64,000 bases of DNA from Flavobacterium agrisoli (GTDB taxonomy: Bacteria; Bacteroidota; Bacteroidia; Flavobacteriales; Flavobacteriaceae), in contig NZ_JAEHFV010000004.1 of the NCBI RefSeq assembly GCF_016522065.1, positions 244,997 to 308,996 of the forward strand, read 5' to 3'. Below the pieces are notes generated by a model. That model was not told where the DNA came from and did not search any database. It saw nothing but the letters and a program-made list of their open reading frames with translations. Shown piece after piece: positions 57,937 through 64,000 of the stretch. Made by a program: the position numbers and the translations under genes. Positions within the stretch are counted from its first letter, which is position 1. Each line of letters begins with the position of its first letter.

Positions 57937-57957
57937 TAAATTTGCATTGCAAATGTA
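57937..57957. promoter_or_regulatory. Overlapping divergent promoters forming a palindrome
   Basis: TAAATTTG (57937-57944, plus) faces the AraC gene and TACATTTG (57950-57957 read on the minus strand) faces the TonB receptor. Between and including them lies the perfect palindrome ATTTGCA-T-TGCAAAT (57940-57954). The two predicted transcripts overlap at their 5' ends, so the promoters should compete, and the palindrome could be a regulator site. Confidence 0.6.
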
Positions 57958-58022
57958 TTTGAAATCACCGAAGCCGATTTATGAATATGGAAGTTTTAAT
58001 TATGAATTTAGAAGTTTAAGAG

Positions 58023-59012
58023 ATGGCATTTAAAATCGATTCAAATGATTTTTCGGAGTTTTTAGTAGTGGATGAAAATGAGGGGCTACATCAACCAAAT
58101 GTGGTGGTAGATGAAATTAAAGCAGTAAAGTATGCGACGCCCAAAGGCGCTATTTTCTTTAACGAACAGTCTGTTACAGATGAATTATCTATTTTTCAAG
58201 GAAAATACCAATTACAAGACGATGTGACCATTTCGGGTAGAGGAGAAGCGGCTTTATTAGAATTACATTTCAACCTATCCAATCATAAAATCGGATTTAT
58301 CAATCCAGGGTCGGCAAAAGAGTTTGCTGCTCCAATGTCGGGAAATATCACCTACCTAACCGCGGAAGATAATTATGCCAAAATTGACTTTAAAAAAAAT
58401 GTGGTATACAACACTTTTGATGTTCATTTGCCTGTAAGTTTGCTAAACCAATATGCAGGAGAATCAGCAATTATGGACCATTTTTTAAGTAGTATTGAGC
58501 ATAACTTAAGCGCAGCCTTAGCCAATCAAGAAATAAAGGTGACCGCTAATATTTATGCAGTAATGCAGGATATAAAGAATTGTTTTTATAAAGGACTTAC
58601 TCGTAAAATATATATCGAATCTAAAGTTTATGAGCTTATCGCCTTGTGTCACTATAATTTAGAAACGGAAAAGGAAATTACTCTTTGGTCTAATGCGGAT
58701 GTAGAAAAAATTCATTTCGCTGCTCAATTAATACGAGATCATATAGATAATCCGTTTACTATTCTAGAACTCTCACGAAAAGTAGGAATCAATCAAACTA
58801 AACTCAAAGAGGGGTTTAAAGCTATTTATAACGACACGGTTTTTGGCTATCTACAAGACATCAGAATGAACAAAGCGCGGAAATATTTAACGGATACTAC
58901 TCTCTCTGTACTCGAAATTAGCCAGCTTTCAGGATACAAAAGTGTTTCTAATTTTAGTATTGCGTTTAAGAAAATATACGGCTATTCTCCCATTAAGTTG
59001 CGATTAAAATGA
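58023..59012 (+). CDS. AraC-family transcription regulator (PchR-like)
   Basis: The 329-residue protein has an N-terminal ligand/sensing region (about 1-220, with ISGRGEAALLELHFNLSNHK) and a C-terminal pair of HTH motifs (FTILELSRKVGINQTKLKEGFKAIY and LSVLEISQLSGYKSVSNFSIAFKKIYGYSPIKLR). This layout is that of PchR-type regulators, which switch on siderophore receptors. It is divergent from the TonB receptor gene with interlocked promoters. I chose the ATG at 58023. Confidence 0.92.
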   Translation: MAFKIDSNDFSEFLVVDENEGLHQPNVVVDEIKAVKYATPKGAIFFNEQSVTDELSIFQGKYQLQDDVTISGRGEAALLELHFNLSNHKIGFINPGSAKEFAAPMSGNITYLTAEDNYAKIDFKKNVVYNTFDVHLPVSLLNQYAGESAIMDHFLSSIEHNLSAALANQEIKVTANIYAVMQDIKNCFYKGLTRKIYIESKVYELIALCHYNLETEKEITLWSNADVEKIHFAAQLIRDHIDNPFTILELSRKVGINQTKLKEGFKAIYNDTVFGYLQDIRMNKARKYLTDTTLSVLEISQLSGYKSVSNFSIAFKKIYGYSPIKLRLK

Positions 59013-59180
59013 TCCTATCGCCTATAGTTTTTAATGTTTATAAAAAAAGGAAGAACAGCGTCATCACATCTTGCTTAAAATAGTAAATACACTCAATCTA
59101 CAAAAGCTAAAAAACACAGTATTTTCTTTATGCATTTTTCTAAAATGGTCGAGTAGGTTTAGTAAACAGATAAATTAATT

Positions 59181-59780
59181 TTAAATACAGTCAATTACAT
59201 TATCTTTAACCCTTCTGGATTTAGGTGCTACTTCAATACGATTAAAGTCGTCCGCTGCAGCATAACCTACCGCCATAGCTACTACGGGTTGGAAAGTTTC
59301 AAGATTAAGAATGGTTTTGTATTGATCGGTCTCAATACCTTCCATAGGAGTTGAATCAAGTTCCAAAGCGGCACTAGCTGTTAAAGCAACTCCCAATGCA
59401 ATATAAACTTGTTGTGTTAACCATTGTTTTAAATCGGCTGAGGAAGTGTTTGCTTTAATTTGATTGTACCATTTTTGACGAGCTTCAGGCAATTCGGTAG
59501 CCACTACTTTTTGAAAAGCATCCAAATCATCGGCTACGCTAAATACAATGATAAGCGGAGCTTGTGTTACTTTTTCGGCATTGTGCATCGATACTTTGGC
59601 TAATTGTGCTTTTATTTCCGGATTTTGTACAAACGTAAATTTCCAAGGTTGGATATTAATGGAAGAAGGGCAGAGGTAGAGCACTTCTTTTAAGATTTCG
59701 ATTTTGTCTTGCGGAATCGCTTTTTCGGCATTGTATTGCTTCGCGGTATATCTTTTTTGCATCAATTCTAAAATCTCCAT
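59181..59780 (-). CDS. Nitroreductase-family flavoprotein (NfsB-like)
   Basis: A 199-residue FMN oxidoreductase: LELMQKRYTAKQYNAEKAIP at the start, LCPSSINIQPWKF, the APLIIVFSVADDL strand and GIETDQYKTILNLETFQPVVAMAVGYAA. Such enzymes reduce quinones, nitroaromatics or flavins with NAD(P)H. A near-consensus box TACCTTTA lies upstream on the minus strand (about 59808-59815). Natural substrate unknown. It is monocistronic. Confidence 0.9.
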   Translation of the reverse strand: MEILELMQKRYTAKQYNAEKAIPQDKIEILKEVLYLCPSSINIQPWKFTFVQNPEIKAQLAKVSMHNAEKVTQAPLIIVFSVADDLDAFQKVVATELPEARQKWYNQIKANTSSADLKQWLTQQVYIALGVALTASAALELDSTPMEGIETDQYKTILNLETFQPVVAMAVGYAAADDFNRIEVAPKSRRVKDNVIDCI

Positions 59781-59943
59781 AATATGTTTTGTTTTTTGTA
59801 ACGGCGGTAAAGGTAGTAAATCAGAAACTTTTTAATACGGTTTTCTAGGTCTTCTCTTAAAAGTAAAATGCAATTACGTCATAAAAATAAAGGTCTTAAG
59901 AAGCTTGTTTTTCGGAGAAAGGCTTCTTTAAAGCCCAAAAGCA

Positions 59944-59975
59944 AAAACCCATCCGTAGTACGAATGGGTTTTCTA
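59944..59975 (-). terminator. Terminator of the thrS-infC-rpmI-rplT operon
   Basis: A 12-base-pair stem (59944-59955 with 59961-59972) around a TAGTA loop. Its one transition mismatch is a G-U pair in minus-strand RNA. Confidence 0.85.
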
Positions 59976-60012
59976 GTATAAGTAAGTAATTTAAATTGAG
60001 TTGATAAAACGT

Positions 60013-60357
60013 TTATTTTACTTTATTAAGTATTGCTTTGAAAGCCTCTGGGTGATTCATTGCTAAATCAGCAAGTACTTTACGGTTCAATTCGATACCG
60101 TTAGACTTAACTTTCCCCATAAACTGAGAATAAGACATTCCTTCCAATCTTGCTCCAGCGTTGATACGTTGAATCCATAAAGAACGGAAATTTCTTTTGT
60201 TTTGTTTTCTATCACGGTAAGCATAGCACATTGCTTTCTCAACCGCGTTCTTAGCAACTGTCCAAACGTTTTTACGTCTACCAAAGTAACCTTTGGCTTG
60301 CTTCATTATTTTTTTTCTTCTTGCTCTTTTAGCAACTGAATTTACCGATCTTGGCAT
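60013..60357 (-). CDS. rplT: 50S ribosomal protein L20
   Basis: The 114-residue basic protein is standard L20: [42 protein letters not shown], and the rRNA-binding C-terminal [23 protein letters not shown]20 is needed for 50S assembly and in E. coli represses rpmI-rplT by binding the leader RNA. Last gene of the operon, 180 bases after rpmI. Confidence 0.98.
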   Translation of the reverse strand: MPRSVNSVAKRARRKKIMKQAKGYFGRRKNVWTVAKNAVEKAMCYAYRDRKQNKRNFRSLWIQRINAGARLEGMSYSQFMGKVKSNGIELNRKVLADLAMNHPEAFKAILNKVK

Positions 60358-60537
60358 AATTTTATTGTTTTTTTGTAGCAGGCGTCCTGAATTTAATCAA
60401 AGGAACTTATGGCCATACTCCAAGGTTATTAAATTTGTTTTTAACCTAAAGAAAATCTGTAGTCAAATGTCTTAATGTCAAATGTTGAAAGCCATCTTCT
60501 GACTTTTAAACTTTATGACTTTTAAACTTTGGACTTA
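60358..60537 (-). repeat. rpmI-rplT spacer with word-repeat palindrome
   Basis: The 180-base spacer contains an imperfect palindrome at about 60461-60537, built of AAGTC/AAAGTTT words, and a small GGTTA/TAACC hairpin at 60424-60447. Read along the transcript it contains the same 15-base string as the rpoB-rpoC spacer (60461-60475 here). The related elements have the same orientation relative to transcription. L20-mediated control is an alternative reading for this position. Confidence 0.6.
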
Positions 60538-60735
60538 TTAGATAATTCTTAATTGTTGTTTGATGCTTTTTTCATCTGTTTTGTGAACTAGCGCTGAGTG
60601 TGTCAAAGCCAATTTACGTTTTTTAGATTTTTTAGTCAAGATGTGACTTTTAAAAGCATGCTTTCTTTTAAGCTTTCCAGAACCAGTAACTTTAAAACGT
60701 TTCTTGGCGCTAGATTTTGTTTTCATTTTAGGCAT
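60538..60735 (-). CDS. rpmI: 50S ribosomal protein L35
   Basis: A 65-residue, very basic protein with the L35 signature: [40 protein letters not shown]. It belongs to the conserved infC-rpmI-rplT block. Confidence 0.97.
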   Translation of the reverse strand: MPKMKTKSSAKKRFKVTGSGKLKRKHAFKSHILTKKSKKRKLALTHSALVHKTDEKSIKQQLRII

Positions 60736-60869
60736 TTTTCCTAGTGTTTTTTAATTTATTCTTACTTACTTATATTTTAAAAAGCTATAGGCTTTGGGCT
60801 ATAAGCTTTAGGCAAATGGTTAAGAAACTTTTTGCTTACAACTTAAAGCTTATGGCTTACAGCAAATGT
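60736..60869 (-). repeat. infC-rpmI spacer with word-repeat palindrome
   Basis: In minus-strand RNA a 33-base 5' arm (near 60831-60868) made of GCTGTAAGC and AAGCTTTAAG words faces a 3' arm (60783-60816) made of GCCTAAAGCTTATAG and GCCTATAG. By position 23 of 33 pairs are Watson-Crick and two more are G-U. The same words occur in the transketolase spacer at 40085-40126. Confidence 0.55.
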
Positions 60870-61427
60870 TTATTTCTTCTTTTTAGGAGCAATGAACATA
60901 ATCATTCTTTTTCCCTCAAGTACGGGCATTGCTTCTACTTTACCGTATTCCTCTAAATCTTGAGCCAAACGCAAAAGCAAAATCTGTCCCTGATCTTTAT
61001 AAATGATAGAACGACCTTTAAAGAATACGAATGCCTTTAATTTAGAGCCTTCTTTCAAAAACTTCTCCGCATTTTTCTTTTTAAATTCGTAATCGTGCTC
61101 GTCGGTTTGAGGCCCAAATCGAATTTCTTTAATCGTTACTTGCGTGGATTTGGCTTTTAAGATTTTGTCACGCTTTTTTTGTTCGTATACAAATTTCTTA
61201 TAGTCCATGATTTTACAAACAGGCGGCTCGGCATTGGGAGAAATCTCTACCAAATCCAATTCAAATTCGTCGGCTAAACGTAGGGCTTCTGAGAGTTTGT
61301 AAACTCCAGGCTCAATGTTCTCACCTACAAGTCTTACTTCTTGTAATCCACGAATATTATTGTTTATTCTGTGGGCATCTTTTTTTTCTACTCGAGGTTG
61401 ATGACCTCTGTTGCTTCTTATTGCTAT
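60870..61427 (-). CDS. infC: Translation initiation factor IF-3 with a non-canonical start codon
   Basis: The 185-residue protein has the IF3 N-domain ([33 protein letters not shown]) and C-domain ([40 protein letters not shown]-type [13 protein letters not shown]). The IF3-N domain contains no ATG, GTG or TTG before a TTG deep inside at 61259. The frame is closed upstream by TAA. The start is therefore ATA (61425-61427, giving MAIRSNRG) or the ATT four codons earlier (61437-61439). IF3 rejects such codons, so this allows autoregulation as in E. coli. It lies 17 bases after thrS. Confidence 0.9.
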   Translation of the reverse strand: MAIRSNRGHQPRVEKKDAHRINNNIRGLQEVRLVGENIEPGVYKLSEALRLADEFELDLVEISPNAEPPVCKIMDYKKFVYEQKKRDKILKAKSTQVTIKEIRFGPQTDEHDYEFKKKNAEKFLKEGSKLKAFVFFKGRSIIYKDQGQILLLRLAQDLEEYGKVEAMPVLEGKRMIMFIAPKKKK

Positions 61428-61444
61428 GGCTTTATAAATTTAAG

Positions 61445-63391
61445 TTAAACAGTAAATACTTTCAATGTCTTTTTTATTTCTTCTTCTACCATCAAAGCAA
61501 ATGCTTCTATGGTAACAGTGCTATTTCCTTTTCCTTCTTGACCGTGGCGACGAATAGAAATGGTTTGGTTTTTCTCTTCTTCTTCCCCTACAATCAACAT
61601 AAATGGTACTTTTTGCATTTCTGCATCTCTAATTTTCTTACCGATAGTTTCATTTCGGTTGTCAATTAGGGCGCGAATTTCGTGATTTTCTAGCAATTCT
61701 AAAACTTTTTTAGCATAATTTTCGTATTTCTCGCTCAAAGACAAGATAATAGCTTGCTCAGGCATCAACCATAATGGGAAGTTTCCTGCTGTATGTTCTA
61801 GTAAAATGGCGATAAAACGCTCCATAGAGCCAAATGGGGCTCTGTGAATCATCACCGGACGATGTAATTCGTTATCGGCTCCTTTATAAGTCAAGTCAAA
61901 ACGTTCGGGTAAATTATAATCTACCTGAATCGTACCCAATTGCCATTGTCTTCCTAAAGCATCTTTCACCATAAAATCCAACTTCGGACCGTAAAAGGCA
62001 GCTTCTCCATATTCTACAACGGTGTTCAATCCTTTGTCTTTGGCAGCATTGATGATGGCGTTTTCCGCTTTTTCCCAATTTTCATCGGTGCCAATATATT
62101 TGTCTCGGTTTTCTTGATCACGTAAAGAAATTTGAGCTGTAAAGTTTTCAAACCCTAACGATCCGAATACATATAGTACCAAATCAATTACTTTTTTGAA
62201 CTCTTCGTCTAGTTGTTCTGGAGTACAAAAGATATGAGCATCATCTTGAGTAAATCCTCTTACGCGAGTCAAACCATGTAATTCGCCCGATTGCTCATAA
62301 CGATAAACAGTACCAAATTCAGCATAACGCTTAGGTAAGTCTTTGTATGACCATGGTCGAACATTGTAAATCTCGCAGTGATGAGGGCAGTTCATAGGCT
62401 TTAATAAAAACTCCTCGCCTTCTGCTGGGGTATGAATCGGTTGAAAGCTGTCGGCTCCGTATTTAGCATAATGACCAGAAGTTACATAAAGTTCTTTTTG
62501 ACCAATATGCGGACTAACGACTTGTTCGTAACCGGCTTTTTTTTGGGCTTTCTTTAAAAATTGTTCCAAACGCTCACGTAAAGCTGCCCCTTTTGGTAAC
62601 CACAAAGGTAAACCTTGACCTACTTTTTGAGAAAAAGCAAACAACTCCAATTCCTTGCCTAACTTGCGGTGATCACGACGCTTGGCTTCTTCTAAAAGTT
62701 CTAAATATTCGGTTAAGTCTTTTTGTTTAGGGAAAGAGGTTCCGTATACACGAGTCAATTGTTTGTTTTTCTCGTCACCTCTCCAATAAGCGCCTGCAAC
62801 ACTCATTATTTTTACAGCCTTGATGATGCCGGTATTCGGAATGTGGCCACCGCGACATAAATCGGTAAAAGTAGCATGATCGCAAAAGGTAATGGTGCCG
62901 TCTTCTAAATTCGAAATCAATTCGGTTTTGTAAACGTTGTCTTTGTATAGTTCTAATGCTTCCGCTTTAGTTACCGGACGCATTTTAAATTCGTGTTTCC
63001 CTCTTGAGATTTCTAAAATGCGGTCTTCAATTTTTTTGAAGTCTGCTTCAGAAATTTTTTGATCTTCAAAGTCAACATCATAGTAAAATCCGTTAGCAAT
63101 CGCTGGTCCAAGTGTTAATTTGATGCCAGGGTACAGTTCTTCTAAGGCTTGTGCCATGACATGCGAAGTCGAATGCCAGAACGCTTTTTTGCCTTCTGCA
63201 TCATTCCAAGTGTATAAAATAAGATTACCATCGGTCGTTAAAGGAGTCTCGGTTTCAATAGTAGTACCATTAAAAGATGCTGAAATAACATTTCGAGCAA
63301 AACCTTCGCTAATGTTTTTAGCGACCTCCATTGGAGTACTGCCTGAAGCAAACTCCCTAACTGACCCATCGGGCAAAGTAATCTTAATCAT
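61445..63391 (-). CDS. thrS: Threonyl-tRNA synthetase
   Basis: The 648-residue protein is a full ThrRS: TGS domain ([25 protein letters not shown]), the editing domain with [16 protein letters not shown] and [15 protein letters not shown], class II motifs ([43 protein letters not shown] with zinc-site Cys in [10 protein letters not shown]; and motif 3 [23 protein letters not shown]) and the anticodon-binding domain. It charges tRNA-Thr and leads the operon with infC, rpmI and rplT. Confidence 0.98.
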   Translation of the reverse strand: MIKITLPDGSVREFASGSTPMEVAKNISEGFARNVISASFNGTTIETETPLTTDGNLILYTWNDAEGKKAFWHSTSHVMAQALEELYPGIKLTLGPAIANGFYYDVDFEDQKISEADFKKIEDRILEISRGKHEFKMRPVTKAEALELYKDNVYKTELISNLEDGTITFCDHATFTDLCRGGHIPNTGIIKAVKIMSVAGAYWRGDEKNKQLTRVYGTSFPKQKDLTEYLELLEEAKRRDHRKLGKELELFAFSQKVGQGLPLWLPKGAALRERLEQFLKKAQKKAGYEQVVSPHIGQKELYVTSGHYAKYGADSFQPIHTPAEGEEFLLKPMNCPHHCEIYNVRPWSYKDLPKRYAEFGTVYRYEQSGELHGLTRVRGFTQDDAHIFCTPEQLDEEFKKVIDLVLYVFGSLGFENFTAQISLRDQENRDKYIGTDENWEKAENAIINAAKDKGLNTVVEYGEAAFYGPKLDFMVKDALGRQWQLGTIQVDYNLPERFDLTYKGADNELHRPVMIHRAPFGSMERFIAILLEHTAGNFPLWLMPEQAIILSLSEKYENYAKKVLELLENHEIRALIDNRNETIGKKIRDAEMQKVPFMLIVGEEEEKNQTISIRRHGQEGKGNSTVTIEAFALMVEEEIKKTLKVFTV

Positions 63392-63411
63392 TGTTTATAA
63401 TTTTGTGAGTG

Positions 63412-63442
63412 CAAATATACTTTATTACTAAAACACATACAA
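63412..63442 (-). promoter_or_regulatory. Promoter of the thrS operon
   Basis: On the minus strand TATATTTG (63412-63419) is preceded at 20 bases by a TTG (about 63440-63442), a canonical pair. It lies 20 bases before the ATG at 63391. Confidence 0.7.
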
Positions 63443-64000
63443 TATATATGTAGTTAGTTTTTTGAGTTCCGAATGTTTTACGTCGTTACTAGTGTATGAT
63501 GAAGAATAGTTAAGTAGTAGATGACTGGTATAGCTATAACAGGATTTATTAATAACCGGTATAGTTGTTTCAGGACTAATCACTCCCTTCTATGTCATCC
63601 CGAAGAATGAGGGATTGAATAAAGCATATCTCTAAAACCATTATATTAGCTTATCAGGAATTATTTAATAACGTATATGGTAAATTTAGAACGCCTCAAA
63701 AAACCGAAAACCGAACCAATAACCATTCCCACCACCCAAAACCGACAACTCACCATTCACCATTCACAGCTCACCAAAATAAAGCATGAATAATTTTCTC
63801 CTACCTCAAAAGCAACAATCAAGCATAGTAAAACACCTTTTTCAGAATCTAGAATACTATAAAAACAGAGGTAACACAAAAACTTTTAAAAAAAGTTAGG
63901 TTGTAAGTAATGCAGGTATAGCAAGTTAAGTATTTGTATTAAGCGACTATTAAAAAAAGAATAAAAAAAGGCTTGTTTAATTGAATAAAGTGTCTACTTT
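63443..64000. other. Gene-free right end of the window
   Basis: I see no credible gene in these 558 bases on either strand. They hold an imperfect direct repeat (63524-63544 and 63555-63575, 16 of 21 identical), a TCATCCCGAAGAATGAGGGA string near 63595 that resembles dispersed Bacteroidota repeats, and an A/C-rich stretch (about 63705-63780) built of ACCATTCACC words. Confidence 0.5.

Noticed and set aside
60870..61259. Shortened IF3 starting at TTG 61259
   Set aside because: It would remove the conserved IF3 N-domain that is plainly encoded upstream in the same frame.
1..64000. CRISPR arrays, insertion sequences, rRNA genes, toxin-antitoxin pairs
   Set aside because: I saw no regularly spaced identical repeats, transposase motifs, rRNA stretches or toxin-antitoxin pairs.

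Overview
The window comes from the Bacteroidota, most likely family Flavobacteriaceae and genus Flavobacterium or a close relative. The evidence is low G+C DNA, a SusC/SusD pair, Bacteroidota-type -7 promoter boxes (TAnnTTTG) in front of many genes, almost no Shine-Dalgarno sequences, a split transketolase, and the flavobacterial gene order rpsU-xerC-hpf-tRNAs-tuf-secE-nusG-rplKAJL-rpoBC. No insertion sequence, prophage, CRISPR array or rRNA gene is visible. Most of the window is ordinary chromosomal backbone.

Layout. 1-2.2 kb: the end of a SusC-like TonB receptor and its SusD lipoprotein. 2.2-9.7 kb: a putative porin, a DUF2851 protein, a PspC-domain protein, an amino-acid permease, a helix-hairpin-helix protein and an acyl-CoA dehydrogenase. 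9.7-25.2 kb: the translation and transcription superlocus, from rpsU (with a rare strong Shine-Dalgarno) through xerC, hpf, three tRNAs, tuf, tRNA-Trp, secE, nusG, rplKAJL, rpoB and rpoC to a DUF3467 protein. 25.3-36.6 kb: prfC, a SurA-like isomerase, a MoxR ATPase, two unrelated-class aconitases in tandem, and a LysM/NlpC-P60 cell-wall hydrolase. 36.6-47.7 kb: a MocR regulator divergent from an EamA exporter, split transketolase, tgt, an LptF/G permease, a second EamA protein, accA and dnaB. 47.8-52.2 kb: an accessory-looking cluster with a soluble hypothetical protein, three tandem paralogous 7-TM proteins, a sensor-poor histidine kinase, a NarL-type response regulator and a convergent 41-residue membrane protein. 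52.3-59.8 kb: a secreted protein of unclear function, a small membrane protein, an AraC regulator divergent from a TonB receptor plus DUF4374 lipoprotein (probably iron/siderophore uptake), and a nitroreductase. 60.0-63.4 kb: the thrS-infC-rpmI-rplT operon, in which infC has no ATG/GTG/TTG start.

Working together. The centre of the window builds and controls ribosomes and RNA polymerase. Several control devices can be read directly: the SD-bearing rpsU leader, the AUA/AUU-type infC start, folded leaders before rpoB, rpoC and the DUF3467 gene, and a terminator that overlaps the start of the tRNA-tuf transcript.

The least expected signals are two. First, several intra-operon spacers (rpoB-rpoC, rpmI-rplT, infC-rpmI, the two transketolase halves) contain related imperfect palindromes built from iterated short words, and they lie in the same orientation relative to transcription. 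Second, the 7-TM/histidine-kinase cluster at 47.8-52.2 kb looks like an undescribed membrane signalling module. Positions of promoters and hairpins were read by eye; functions of hypothetical genes are inferences.
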